Assembly: GCA_965240325.2 (NCBI GenBank)
Contig: OZ251231.1
Coordinates: 2,232,001-2,296,000, forward strand
Reading direction: 5' to 3'
From: Rebecca billardiae RCC1528
Taxonomy: Eukaryota > Haptophyta
DNA length: 64,000 nt
In this document: in pieces, positions 1 through 11,240 of the stretch
Position numbering within the stretch: position 1 is the first letter of the stretch
Layout: each line of letters starts with the position of its first letter
Translations under genes and position numbers: made by a program
The notes under the pieces: generated by a model
What the model was told of the DNA's origin: nothing
Databases searched by the model: none
Seen by the model: the letters and a program-made list of their open reading frames with translations, nothing else

Positions 1-1053
1 AAGCCGACGCCGGTTGGCGGCCTGCTCGGCGCGCGCACGGCCATCGGCGTCGCCGCGGGCTACTACTGCTCGCACGTCGTCAGCTCGGACGGCGAGCTCT
101 TCTCGTTCGGCGCGGGCAGCCTCGGCCGGCTCGGGCTGGGCGACGAGGCGGACCGGCATCTGCCCACGCGCGTGGAGGCGCTCGTCGAGGAGCGCGTGGT
201 AAGTGCCTCCGCTGGCGCGACCCACGGCTTTGCCACCACCCTCGACGGCAAGGCCTGGGCGTTTGGCAACGGCGCGTACGGCCGGCTCGGGCTCGGCGAC
301 GAGCAGTCGCACCTTGTGCCGACGTGCGTCAAGGCGCTGTCGGCCGAGCACGTGGTGAGCGTGTCGGCGGGGCTGGACCACTCGCTTTTCGTCACCGCCT
401 CGGGCGCGGCGTACTCGTGCGGCGGCGGCTGGTTCGGCCGGCTCGGCCACGGCGATCTCGCAGACGAGCTCACGCCGAGGCGCATCGGCGGCAGGCTGCT
501 TGGCAAGCGCGTCGTGGCGGCCGCGGCCGCGTGCCTGCACTCGCTCGTCGTCACGGCAGACGGCGAGCTGTACGCGTTCGGACGTGGCGACCACGGACGC
601 CTCGGCACGGGCAACACCTCGCTCCACCCTGCCACGCCCGAGCGCGTCCTGGGAGGCATTGAGCACGAGCGTGTCGTCGGCGCGTGCGCCGCGCTCAACT
701 CGTCCTCCGTCACGACGGCGTCGGGTGGCGTGTACACCTTCGGCTCGGGCGTGGGCGGGCTCCTGGGCCACGGCGACGGGCTGCGCCGATTGCGCCCGAC
801 GCGCATCGCCGAGCTGCGGGTTGGCGTGCACGCCGAGCAGGCCGAGGTCTGCCGGGCGCGCTCCAACACGACTGCGCCTGACCCGGCCGACGGCCGAAGC
901 AACGCACGTGCTTGCGCAGGCAACGAGTCGGGGCCGAGCGCAGGCGTGGCTGGCGGCTCCACCAACGCGCTGGACTTCATTCCACCACCCCAGCATGTCC
1001 CGTCATGCCGCCTGTCTTTTCACTCGCTCACCGATCTACATGAGTCCTGGTGA
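1..1053 (+). CDS. RCC1-repeat (beta-propeller) protein, 5' end missing
   Basis: The frame is open from the first base, so the gene starts outside the window. Five RCC1-type repeats are visible, each with a blade of the form (Y/F)xFGxGxxGRLGxGD: FSFGAGSLGRLGLGD near 94, AFGNGAYGRLGLGD near 258, SCGGGWFGRLGHGD near 415, AFGRGDHGRLGTGN near 574 and TFGSGVGGLLGHGD near 739. RCC1 propellers act as guanine-nucleotide exchange factors or as protein-interaction scaffolds; the specific role is unknown. The last ~75 codons (from about 830) lack repeat character and could be a tail, or intron or UTR read in frame. The stop is TGA at 1051. A GTAAGT at 199 looks like a splice donor, but the repeat continues through it, so it is not used as an intron here. 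The F-box/RCC1 gene at 61238 has the same repeat type. Confidence 0.8.
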   Translation, partial: KPTPVGGLLGARTAIGVAAGYYCSHVVSSDGELFSFGAGSLGRLGLGDEADRHLPTRVEALVEERVVSASAGATHGFATTLDGKAWAFGNGAYGRLGLGDEQSHLVPTCVKALSAEHVVSVSAGLDHSLFVTASGAAYSCGGGWFGRLGHGDLADELTPRRIGGRLLGKRVVAAAAACLHSLVVTADGELYAFGRGDHGRLGTGNTSLHPATPERVLGGIEHERVVGACAALNSSSVTTASGGVYTFGSGVGGLLGHGDGLRRLRPTRIAELRVGVHAEQAEVCRARSNTTAPDPADGRSNARACAGNESGPSAGVAGGSTNALDFIPPPQHVPSCRLSFHSLTDLHESW

Positions 1054-1211
1054 CTTGGCGTCATCGCGCCCTTCGGAATGCACGCCGATCCGGATTCGGT
1101 TGCAGACTCAGCGGTCCGCGCGCGGTGGGCTGATAGCCTTACACGTACTGCTGCTGACAGTAGTCATCTAGCAGCTGACTATAGCTGATTCGAGGTTCCC
1201 TATCTGTATCA

Positions 1212-2835
1212 TCATCGCACGGTGGGTGCTGCCATTGTGACCGTGCTGCTGCTCTCCTGCTCGCGGAAGGCCGCGCAGCGCCGAAGCGCCACAGGATCTC
1301 CGCAGGGACGCTTGGACCCTGCAGTGCCGCGGAAGACCATGCTGTACGACGACTCCACGCCGCGCACCTCTGGAACAGTGTCGGTCGACACCATGCCAAA
1401 CGGGCAGCCCGGCGAGATCGCGCGAAAGAAGCGCGCGCGCCGCGTGCCGCCGCTCAGCTCGTGGTCGTCGTCGTCATCCTCATCGTCGAGTGCGTCGCCA
1501 AGGAGGCTCGCGTCGTGAGGGCTGCTAGCCACCCCCACGCCATCAGCGTTGGCGCTTGGGGAAGGCAGCGCGCCAACGCCGTGCGGCGTACAAGCCGCGT
1601 CCATCTCGTGCGCGAGCTGCCAGCCGTGCAGGTCGCTCGCAAGCCGCTCGGCCATGTCCACGCTGTCGCCGGGCGCAGTGGTCGCGCAGCTGCGCGTCTC
1701 CTCGTCCGCGCACAGCCACTCGGAGCGAAGCACGGAGTCCAGACTGGCGCGCTTGCACGGCTCGGCGACGAGCATCGAGTTGACAAGGGAAACGAGCGGC
1801 GCGGACCACGAGCACTCGCGAGAGTAGAACGAGTGGATCACGTGCACCGCCGACTTGCCGCAGCGCATCTCGTACTTGAGCCGCGCGAAGCGCCAGTCGC
1901 GCTGCGTCGCCTCGTCCAGCGGGAAGAAGCCCGCGCACATCGCGAAGAGGCAGATGCCGAGCGACCACACGTCGGCGGCGAAGCAGCCGTATCCCGCGTT
2001 GGCGCGCAGCACCTCGGGCCTGCGACGGCGTGAATGCGTGGGGGCGATCCGTGCACGCGCGCATGTGAGCACCTCGTGAGCGCGCTGCCGCGCCGTGTAT
2101 GGGGGCGCACGCAGGCGCGCAGGCAGGCCCATCGCAGGCGCGCGCGCAGCCACGCACGCTGCATAAGGGCGTGTGCCGCAAACGTCCTTCCAGCCACTGT
2201 CATCCCACGAGCCGTCATGGCACATCTTCTTCGTGTCCATCTTTGCCGCAAGGCCAAAGTCGAGCAGCTTGAGCTCCCCGTCCGGCGTGACGAGCACATT
2301 GTCGAGCTGCGCGGCGCGCGAGCCACGGCGCTGGGGGGGGGGGCAGCCGTGAGCATTCGGAGCCGCGGTGGAGGCGGGTGTGCACCGGGCAAGCGTCGTA
2401 CCGCGCGGCGCACACCTTGAGATCGCGGTGTGCGACACCCTTGCAGTGGCAATGCTTCACGGCGCGCACGAGCTCGAGGAAGAGCGGCCGCGCCTGCGAC
2501 TCGGTGAGCCGCCCCTGCGGATCGGTGTTGGTTGTCACGCGTTCGAAGAGCTCGCTGCCAGGCACGAGCTCCATGAAGACGTACGAGACGGCGCGCGCGT
2601 CGTCGTGGTGGTAGTCGAGAAGATCAACGATGTTCGGATGTCCGCGCACCGCCTCGAGCACCGAGCACTCGAGGTCAATCGCCTCGCGCGTGAACTGCGC
2701 CGTGTTGATGATCTTGCATGCGACCGCGCGGTCACCGTTCGCACGGTCGACGGCTCGCACGACGGCGCCGAACGCGCCCTCGCCGAGCAGAGCTTCCGGG
2801 TCCACTTCGAAGCGCTCCTTGATGATGATCGCCAT
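1212..2835 (-). CDS. Serine/threonine protein kinase, three exons
   Basis: A protein kinase domain appears once two introns are removed: exons 2835-2416, 2306-2158 and 2019-1212 give 458 residues. The glycine loop is GEGAFG (18-23), the ATP lysine K41 in ACKII, the catalytic loop HRDLK (136-140) followed by LDNVL, DFG at 156-158, and the AAPEVL activation-segment end. Intron 1 (2415-2307, GTGTGC..CGCAG, 109 nt) falls directly after HRDLK. Intron 2 (2157-2020, GTGCGT..CGCAG, 138 nt) interrupts the APE motif, which is restored only after splicing; this supports both introns. After the kinase lobe comes a ~150-residue tail with an acidic DDEDDDDDH stretch and no recognised domain. The layout resembles CAMK/CHK-type kinases, but the substrate cannot be told. 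It is convergent with the RCC1 gene and divergent from the decarboxylase-like gene. Confidence 0.85.
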
Positions 2836-3144
2836 CGGCCGCTGAGAGCGCGTGCGCGTTGCAGTTGCTGGCCCGCTGCGGCGCCGGCCTTGTTGGGTCG
2901 GTCTTGATCTCGGACGCGGGCGTGCGTCCGACTACGGCCGCGCCGTAGTTTGCCTTCCCAAGTTTCAAGTTGGGTGCCCTTCAACTATCGACTCGTGGAC
3001 GGAAACTTCCGACCGGGTATTTTGGCGCGCCTTTATTCGTTCTTCAAGAAAACCTGCCGGTTCCGGGCCAAGGGTCCGGAATGCCCGGCGGACAAGCCGG
3101 AGCAATGGCGGCGGAGCCCGACCAAACGACCGACGGAGTACAAG
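2836..3144. promoter_or_regulatory. Divergent promoter region between kinase and decarboxylase-like gene
   Basis: This 309-bp stretch separates two start codons that face away from each other, so it must hold both 5' UTRs and at least part of both promoters. No TATA box or other clear motif was seen. The decarboxylase frame stays open upstream to about 2950 without an ATG, so that part is read as UTR. Confidence 0.4.
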
Positions 3145-5079
3145 ATGCGCCTGCCGAGGCTGAGGCCCGCCTCGAGGGCAGCGCCGCCGCCAGAGGTGTC
3201 GCCGCAGTGGCGGGTCGAGGTCAGCGTCGGTGGCGTGGCGACGCTCTTCCTGCTTGTCCTCATCGCACGACTTTTCGCGAGGCGCGCCCGGTCCGGGTCC
3301 ATCCGCCGTCGGTCGTCGGTCGCACAGGCATCCGTCGAGCGGCCCGCGACGAGCGGCGCCGCTGCCGTGGCGCCGCGGCTCGACCAGCGGCGCACGCCGT
3401 ACGTGTACGCCCTGCGCACCGCCTCGGCCCGCGTCCGCGCGCCCTTCTTCCTCGCGGGCCACAAGCTCGGCGCGAGGCTGCCGGCGAGCGCGCGCGCGCT
3501 GCTCGGCCGTGCCGCGCGGTACGACCTGCCTGAGCTGCCCGAGCTGGGCAACCTGCTCGCGCCGAGCGGCCCGCTCGCCGAGGCGCAGGCGCTCGCGGCC
3601 GACGCCTTTGGCGCGCGCCGCACCTGGTTCCTCGCCCACGGCTCCTCGGGCGGCGTGATGGCGGCCGTGCTCGCGTGCGTGCGGCTGAGCGGCCGGCGGC
3701 GCGTGCTGCTGCCGCGCACGGCGCACACGTCGGCGGTGCACGCGCTCGTGCACGCGGGCGCGACGCCCGTGTGGCTCACGCCCGAGCTCGACCCGTCCAC
3801 CGGCCTGCTCCTCGGCGTCGACGTGCCCACGACGCTCGCGCGCGCGCTCGAGGCGCACGGCGCGGACGCGGCGTGTGTGCTGCTGGTGAGCCCAACCCGC
3901 GAGGGCGCGCTCGGCGACATCGGCGCGGCGGCCGCGGCGTGCGAGGCGGCGGGCGTGCCGCTCGTCGTGGACGAGGCGCACGGCGCGCACCTCGGCCGCG
4001 CGCCCGGACTCCCGCCGCCCGCGCTCGCGCACGGCGCGCAGCTGGTCGTGCAGAGCACGCACACGTGCCTGGGCGCCCTCTCGCAGGCAGCCATGCTGCA
4101 CGCGGCCGAGGGCGGCGCGTGCGGCGCGCGCTGGGGCGAGGCGGCGCTCGACGCGGCGCTCTCCGAGGCGCTCGAGCTGCTCACATCCTCCCCGCCCTCC
4201 GCGCTGCTGCTCGCCTCGCTCGACGCGGCGCGCGCGCAGGTGGCCACCACCGGCCCCAATGGCGCCGGGGCGCCGGAGCTGCGCCGCGCCCTCGCCCTGG
4301 CCGCCAGCGCGCGCGAGGCCGTGCGCAGGCACCCCTCCGCATACCCTCCGCTCGTCGAGCCCGCGTGCCCCGCGCCCGGCTGCGCGGCGCTCGACCCGCT
4401 GCGCCTCACGTTCGCCGCGGCCGCGCCGCCGCTTTGCGCGCACGCCGCGCCGAGCGGGTACGACGGCGATGGCGGTTACGGCGGTTACGCCCTCGACGAG
4501 TATTTGGTCGAGCAGCACGGCGTGTACTGCGCGCTCGCCACGCGCGCACACGTGACGTTTGCGCTCGGGCCGGGCTCGACGCGCGCGCACGCGCGCCGGC
4601 TGCTGCGCGCGCTGCGTCGAGCCGTCGCCGACGCGGCGCGCCCACTCGCGGGTGGCAGCGCGGCGGCCGCCGCGGCGTCGGGTGGTGAGGCCAGCGGCGG
4701 GCCGGGCGCTGCGGCTGCTGGCGGCTTGCACGTGATGGCATGGGCCGGCGCCGTGCCCTCAGGGTCGGCCGCGTCGCCGCGCGACGCCTGCTACGCGCCC
4801 TCCGAGGCCGTGCCCGCCGCAGCGGCGGTCGGGCGCACGTGCGCCGAGCTCATCTGCGCATACCCGCCCGGAATTCCGGTGCTGGTGCCGGGCGAGCAGG
4901 TGCGCGCGGAGGCGCTCGCGCTGCTCGGGGCGGTGCTCGAGCGCGGCGGCGAGGTGACCGCGCGTGACCCGAGCCTCGAGACGCTGCGCGTCGTCGTGAC
5001 GCACACAGCCCATCGGACCGAGGCCGCGGGGCCCGGAGTGACCAGCGGTCACCGACCGGTCAGATACGGTAGTCCGTGA
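3145..5079 (+). CDS. Membrane-anchored Orn/Lys/Arg decarboxylase-like protein lacking the PLP lysine
   Basis: This 644-residue protein has the fold-type I signature of bacterial/plastid-type Orn/Lys/Arg decarboxylases: a LAGHKLGA motif, DLPELPELGNL, AHGSSGGVMAAVL (cofactor phosphate loop), RTAHTS, SPTREGALGDI, VVDEAHGAHLG (D276 would pair with the pyridine ring) and, in the C-terminal domain, AYPPGIPVLVPGE. In the family the active-site motif is STHK or SVHK, whose lysine forms the Schiff base. Here codons 4054-4068 read S-T-H-T-C, so T307 replaces that lysine. A hydrophobic helix (GGVATLFLLVLIARLF, ~32-47) near the N-terminus suggests membrane anchoring, or part of a targeting peptide. The start chosen is the first ATG of the frame. 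Family enzymes make polyamines (agmatine, putrescine, cadaverine). Without the lysine, decarboxylation is unlikely, so a regulatory or pseudoenzyme role is inferred. Confidence 0.85.
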   Translation: MRLPRLRPASRAAPPPEVSPQWRVEVSVGGVATLFLLVLIARLFARRARSGSIRRRSSVAQASVERPATSGAAAVAPRLDQRRTPYVYALRTASARVRAPFFLAGHKLGARLPASARALLGRAARYDLPELPELGNLLAPSGPLAEAQALAADAFGARRTWFLAHGSSGGVMAAVLACVRLSGRRRVLLPRTAHTSAVHALVHAGATPVWLTPELDPSTGLLLGVDVPTTLARALEAHGADAACVLLVSPTREGALGDIGAAAAACEAAGVPLVVDEAHGAHLGRAPGLPPPALAHGAQLVVQSTHTCLGALSQAAMLHAAEGGACGARWGEAALDAALSEALELLTSSPPSALLLASLDAARAQVATTGPNGAGAPELRRALALAASAREAVRRHPSAYPPLVEPACPAPGCAALDPLRLTFAAAAPPLCAHAAPSGYDGDGGYGGYALDEYLVEQHGVYCALATRAHVTFALGPGSTRAHARRLLRALRRAVADAARPLAGGSAAAAAASGGEASGGPGAAAAGGLHVMAWAGAVPSGSAASPRDACYAPSEAVPAAAAVGRTCAELICAYPPGIPVLVPGEQVRAEALALLGAVLERGGEVTARDPSLETLRVVVTHTAHRTEAAGPGVTSGHRPVRYGSP

Positions 5080-5520
5080 TCAGCAGCAGCAGAGTCATCA
5101 GTGTGCTCAGTGTAGCACTCAGTCAGTCAGCGTGGACGACTGTATCCGAAGACTGAAGACTACTTCGAAAGTAGCCTCATCAAGACTTCAAGTGACAAGA
5201 GTGAAAGAGCTCGGGGGAGACGACGCCGACGGCCGGCATCGTGCGGATATCGGATTATTGGAGCCCAGCGCATTTCCCATTTTCAAGCGCCATCGTGCGA
5301 GCTCGCTCGGTGCTCACTGCACTCACGAGCTCGGGCTGGCTGTGTCTCCCGCGCTGCGACACGCGCACGGCGGAAGGAGCCCACCTCGAGGCGAGGCGAG
5401 GGCTCGCGACGCGCGCGTGGCCGACGGCTTGGGTGGGCATCCTCGCATAGGCGGCGCAGACCGTCGCACGGTCCGTCGCCGGCACCCGCGCGGCTCTCGG
5501 CGCGGGCAGCCCTTGGAACG
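5080..5520. other. Intergenic, upstream of RPB1
   Basis: This 441-bp gap lies between the decarboxylase-like stop and the RPB1 start, with both genes on the plus strand. It must contain the RPB1 promoter and 5' UTR. Short CAGTCAGT/AGCAGCAG-like runs occur near 5090-5130. No coding or RNA gene was recognised. Confidence 0.4.
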
Positions 5521-8500
5521 ATGGCGTCCGCGCAGTTTGCGTGGTCGCAGGCGGAGGTGAAGAAGGTGCGCGCGGTGCAGTTCGGCGTGCTCTCGCCGGA
5601 CGAGGTGAAGCAGATGTCGGTGGTGGAGGTCACCAACGCCGAGTGCTTCGTCAACGGCCGCCCCAAGCCCAAGGGGCTGTGCGACCTCAAGATGGGCACG
5701 CTCGACAGGCAGTGGATCTGCGAGACGTGCAACTGCGAGAACGACTGCCCCGGCCACTTCGGCCACCTGGAGCTGGCGCAGCCGGTGTACCACATCGGCT
5801 TCCTCAAGACCGTCCTGAACGTGCTCCGCGCCGTCTGCGTCAACTGCTCGCGCCTCCTCGCGCCCGAGGACGACGAGAAGCTGCTCGCGGCGCAGTTCAA
5901 GCGGCCGGAGCGGCGGATGGCGCACGTCGTGCGCGCGTGCCAGTCGCACAAGGTGTGCTCGGAGGAGTTCGGCTGCGGGCACGAGCAGCCCAGCACGATC
6001 CGCCGCGACGGGCTCCAGTTCATCTTCGAGTACAAGGAGAAGCAGGAGGTGCGCGGCGCGCGCGGCGCGCGCCCAGCCTGCCGCCGCCACGCGCCGCGCG
6101 CTCACGCGCGCCGCGGCCGGTGCGTGCGCGCCGCGCGCACGGCCCCGCTCGCGCAGGGCGGCGGCTCGGTGGTGCGCGAGAAGGTGACGGTCGAGGCCAC
6201 GCGCACCTACCAGATCTTCTCGCGCATCTCCGACGAGCACTGCGTGCTGCTCGGGCTGAACCCGCAGTACGCGCGCCCGGAGTGGCTGCTCGTGAAGGTG
6301 CTGCCCGTGCCGCCGCCGCAGGTGCGGCCGGGCGTCTTCTCGGGGTCGGGGCGGTCGGAGGACGACCTGACGCACAAGCTGGCGGACATCATCAAGGCGA
6401 ACGCCGCGCTGCGCGAGAACGAGCTCAAGGGCGCGCCCGCCATCGTGACCGCCGAGTTCCAGCGGCTGCTGCAGTACCACCACGCGACGCTGATCACCAA
6501 CACCTCTCCGCTCGTGCCGCGCCAGGCGACGAGCAAGTCGGGGCGGCCGCTCAAGGCGATCTCGGAGCGGCTGAAGGGGAAGCACGGCCGCATCCGCGGC
6601 AACCTGATGGGCAAGCGCGTCGACTTCTCCGCGCGCACCGTCATCACGCCCGACCCGAACCTCGCGATCGACCAGGTGGGCGTGCCGCGCTCGATCGCGT
6701 CCACGCTCACCTACCCCGAGATCGTCACGCCGTTCAACCTCGAGCGGCTGCAGGAGCTGGTGCACAACGGGCCGGCGGAGCTGCCCGGCGCGCTGCACAT
6801 CATCCGGCACGACGGCGTGCGCACCGACCTGCGCTACGCCACCAAGAAGGCCGACCAGCACCTGCAGGTCGGGTACCGCGTCGAGCGCCACCTGCAGGAC
6901 GGCGACGTCGTGCTCTTCAACCGGCAGCCCTCGCTGCACAAGATGAGCATCATGGCGCACCGGATCAAGATCATGCCGTACTCGACGTTCCGGCTCAACC
7001 TCTCCGTCACCTCGCCGTACAACGCCGACTTCGACGGCGACGAGATGAACCTGCACGTGCCGCAGACGATGGAGACGCGCGCCGAGGCGACTGAGATCAT
7101 GCTCGTGCCGCGCTGCATCGTCTCGCCGCAGTCGAACAAGCCGGTGATGGGCATCGTGCAGGACTCGCTGCTCGGCTCGCGCGGCTTCTCGAAGCGCGAC
7201 TGCTTCCTCGAGCGCGACCTCATGATGAACCTGTGCATGCACATCGACGCGTGGGACGGCAAGCTGCCGACGCCGGCGATCCTCAAGCCGCGGCCGCTGT
7301 GGACGGGCAAGCAGGTCGTCACGCTCTACCTGCCCAACATCAACCTCTCGGGCAAGAGCGCGACGTGGACGCGCTCGGAGCACAAGGTGCTCTCGGCGTC
7401 GGACACGGTCGTGCAGATCGTCGGCGGCGAGCTCATCTCGGGCATCCTCGACAAGAAGCTGATCGGCGCGTCCGCGGGCGGGATCGTGCACGTCTCGTTC
7501 CGCGAGCACGGCCCGTCGGCGGCGCGCGCCTTCCTCGGCCAGCACCAGAAGATCATCAACTACTGGATCATGCAGACGGGCGCGTCGATCGGCGTGGGCG
7601 ACACGGTGGCGGACGGCGAGACGATGGCCGAGATCTCGCGCATCATCTCCGCCTCGAAGGACGAGGTGAAGGCGCTCGTGCTGCAGGCGCAGCGCGCGTC
7701 GCTCGAGTGCCAGCCAGGCCGCACGATGCTCGAGTCGTTCGAGAACCGCGTGAACAAGGTGCTGAACGAGTGCCGCGACAACGCGGGGACGAAGGCGCAG
7801 AAGTCGCTGTTCGAGGTGAACAACTTCAAGAACATGGTCAACGCCGGCTCGAAGGGCTCCAACATCAACATCTCGCAGATCATCGGCTGCGTCGGCCAGC
7901 AGAACGTCGAGGGGAAGCGCATCCCGTACGGCTTCCGCAACCGCACGCTGCCGCACTTCACCAAGGACGACTTCGGGCCCGAGTCGCGCGGCTTCGTGGA
8001 GAACTCGTACCTGCGCGGGCTCACGCCGCAGGAGTTCTTCTTCCACGCGATGGGCGGCCGCGAGGGCCTCATCGACACCGCGGTCAAGACCTCCGAGACG
8101 GGGTACATCCAGCGGCGGCTCGTGAAGGCGATGGAGGACGTGATGGTCAAGTACGACGGCACCGTGCGCAACGCGCAGGGGCGCGTGCTGCAGTTCCTGT
8201 ACGGCGAGGACGGGATGGACGGCGGCACGCTGGAGAACCAGGAGTTCCGCTTCCTCGAGATGTCCGACGACGAGTTCCGCCGCGAGTACGTGTGGGACTT
8301 CACGCGGCCGGGCGCGTACGAGGGGTGGATCGAGCCAAGGCTGCTCGAGGAGTGCCGGCTGAGCGCCGACATCCGCGCCAAGCTGGAGGAGGAGTACAAG
8401 GCGCTCGAGGGCGCGCGCGAGACGCTGCGCCTGCGCGTGTTCCACGAGCAGCTCCAGCGCGCCGACCACACCACCACCTGGCCCATGGCCGTCAACCTCA

Positions 8501-11240
8501 CGCGGCTGCTGCAGAACGCGCGCCAGCTGTTCTCGCTCGACCTGCGCCGCCCGAGCAAGCTGCACCCGATGGCGGTGATCGGCATGACCGCCGAGCTGCT
8601 CGAGCGGCTGTCGGTGGTGCCCGGCGACGACCACATCTCGCAGACGGCGCAGCAGAACGCCACGACCAACTTCTTCGCGCTGCTGCGCGCCACGCTCCAC
8701 TCCAAGGTGCTGCTCAAGGAGCACCGGCTCTCCCCCGAGGCGTTTGAGTGGGTGCTGGGCGAGATTGAGAACAAGTTCAAGACGCACCTCGCGCAGCCGG
8801 GCGAGATGTGCGGCGCGCTCGCGGCGCAGTCGATCGGCGAGCCGGCGACGCAGATGACGCTCAACACCTTCCACTACGCCGGCGTCTCCTCCAAGAACGT
8901 CACGCTCGGCGTGCCGCGGCTCAAGGAGATCATCAACATCGCGAAGAAGCCCAAGACGCCCTCGCTCACCGTGTACCTCGCCGACAAGATCCGCTTCGAC
9001 TCGGACCAGGCGAAGCGGATCCAGACGCTGCTCGAGCACACGACGGTGCGCACGCTCGCGCTGTTCACCGAGGTCTGGTTCGACCCGCTCCCGCTCGACG
9101 GCAACCGCGTGATGGTCGAGTCGGACGAGGTGACCGTCGTGGAGGCGGACGCGGAGCTGGTGCGCAACTTTTACGACATCGAGCCGGACGACGTCGAGAT
9201 GGACAAGGTCTCGCCGTGGCTGCTGCGCATCGTGCTGAACAAGGAGGTGGTGAACGAGAAGAACGTGTCGATGGAGGAGATCGCGGCCAAGATCAACGAG
9301 GCCTTCGGCACCGACCTCCACGTCATCTTCACCGACATCAACGCGGACACGCTCGTGCTGCACGTGCGCACGTGCATCGACGAGCTCAACAAGCCGGGCG
9401 ACGACGGCGGCGCCGACGACTCGGCGGTCGACGACAACGTGGCGTTCCTCCGCTCGATCACCGAGACGATCCTCGACCTGACGCTGTGCGGCGTCGACGA
9501 GATCAAGCGCGTCTTCCTGCGCGAGGCCAAGGCCAACGTGCTCAACGAGAAGGGCGCGTACGAGCAGATCAACGAGTGGGTGCTGGACACGGAGGGCTCG
9601 GCGCTCATGCGCGTCATGTACGACTGCCCCGAGGTCGACCACCGCCGCACCACGTCGAACAACATCACCGAGATCTTCGAGGCGCTGGGGATCGAGGCGG
9701 TGCGCGCCGCGCTGCTCCGCGAGCTCCGCTCCGTCATCGAGTTCGACGGCTCGTACGTCAACTACCGCCACCTCGCGATCCTGTGCGACGCGATGACCAA
9801 CGCCGGCCACCTGATGGCCATCTCGCGGCACGGCATCAACCGAGGCGACGCGTCCACGATGACGCGCTGCTCGTTCGAGGAGACGGTGGACATCCTGATG
9901 GAGGCGGCGACGCTGGCGAACCGCGACGAGCTGAAGGGCGTCTCGGACAACATCATGATGGGCCGGCTCGCGCCGATCGGCACGGGCGAGTTCGACCTGT
10001 TCATCAACCAGCAGATGCTGCACGACGAGCTGCCCGACATCAGCGAGGAGACGGCCTTCTTGGACGCGGACGGCGGCGCGCTCGGGCCCGGCGGGTTCGC
10101 GGGGACGCAGACGCCGTTCAACGACGCGGGCACGCCGATGTACGCCTTCTCGCCCGCGGGCGGCGCCACGCCCGGCGGCGCGGGCGCCTTCTCGCCCTTC
10201 CCAGAGTCGCCGTTTGCGGGCGGCGGCGGCGGCGCGCAGTGGTCGCCGGTCGGCCAGGCGAGCCCGGGGGCTGGCCTCGGCGCGGGCGCGTTCAGCCCGT
10301 TCAGCCCGGCCTCGCCCGCGTACTCGCCCACCTCGCCGGCGTACTCGCCCACCTCGCCGGCGTACTCGCCCACGAGCCCAGCGTACTCGCCGACGTCGCC
10401 CGCGTACTCGCCGACGTCGCCAGCTTATTCGCCGACCTCGCCGGCCTACTCGCCCACATCACCGGCCTACTCCCCCACCTCACCCGCCTACTCGCCCACC
10501 TCACCCGCCTACTCGCCGACGTCGCCTGCCTACTCGCCCACCAGCCCGGCGTACTCACCTACGAGCCCGGCCTACTCGCCCACCAGCCCGGCCTACTCAC
10601 CCACGAGCCCGGCGTACTCGCCCACCTCTCCGGCGTACTCGCCCACGAGCCCAGCGTACTCGCCGACGTCGCCTGCCTACTCGCCCACTTCGCCGGCCTA
10701 TTCGCCGACCAGCCCGGCCTACTCGCCCACATCACCCGCCTACTCACCCACGTCACCCGCCTACTCACCCACCAGCCCAGCGTACTCACCGACGTCGCCA
10801 GCCTACTCGCCGACGTCGCCCGCGTACTCGCCCACATCGCCGGTGCGCGCTCAAGCTCCGCGCCCGTGCGCGCTCCTGCGCGCGTGCTCACTCCCCGGCT
10901 CTGCCGATGCGCCCGGCAGGCCTACTCGCCGACGTCGCCAGCCTACTCGCCGACGTCGCCCGCGTACTCGCCCACCTCGCCTGTGCGCGCACGCACGCGG
11001 CCGCGCACGCGCGGCTGTCCGGCGCCCGCCCGCGCCCACGCCGCCCGCCAACCCCGCTCACGCCGCCGCGCGCCGCGGCCGCGCCGGCAGGCGTACTCGC
11101 CAAACTCGCCGAGCTATTCGCCCACCTCGCCCAACATGGACGGGGGAGTGGCGCCGTCCGACCCAGCCGCGCCAGGCGCGAGCGGAGCGGGCGCGAGCGG
11201 ACAGACGCCGCGCGATCCGAGGTACAGCCCGACTCAATGA
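5521..11240 (+). CDS. RPB1: DNA-directed RNA polymerase II largest subunit RPB1
   Basis: RPB1 is the catalytic subunit of nuclear RNA polymerase II, which makes mRNA. Removing three introns (6049-6156, 10843-10919, 10983-11090; GTGCGC..GCAG) gives 1808 residues. Visible landmarks are the N-terminal zinc-binding CETCNCENDCPGHFGH, the Mg-binding NADFDGDEMN (465-474), the bridge-helix/trigger-loop region (TPQEFFFHAMGGREGLIDTA, then GEPATQMTLNTFHYAG) and a C-terminal domain of 30 heptads ending in YSPTQ. Twenty-five YSPTSPA/V heptads precede intron 2, three lie between introns 2 and 3, and two (YSPNSPS, YSPTSPN) follow intron 3. The introns were placed because each removes GC-rich, non-conserved sequence and restores the heptad frame to a short tail ending in TGA at 11238. 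Intron 1 is a multiple of three and stop-free. Position 7 is almost always Ala, not Ser. Confidence 0.97.
10321..11135 (+). repeat. RPB1 C-terminal heptad repeats (21-bp unit)
   Basis: A coding tandem repeat of 21 bp encodes Tyr-Ser-Pro-Thr-Ser-Pro-Ala. Twenty-five units run without a break from 10321 to 10842, then five more are split by two introns. Synonymous codons vary between units (tcg/agc/tct, acc/aca/acg), so the array is kept by selection on protein rather than by very recent expansion. The tail is the docking platform for mRNA capping, splicing and 3'-end factors. Confidence 0.95.

Noticed and set aside
199-204. GTAAGT splice donor-like site in the first RCC1 gene
   Set aside because: RCC1 repeat sequence continues in frame across it, so splicing would break the propeller.
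5323-10023. 1,566-codon open frame on the minus strand across RPB1
   Set aside because: Antisense mirror of a real gene with G/C at third positions, which removes stop codons from the opposite strand. Composition (His/Arg/Asp/Leu-rich) has no domain.
10321-10842. Regular 21-bp repeats as a possible CRISPR or satellite array
   Set aside because: They encode the RPB1 heptads in frame with synonymous variation and have no spacers.
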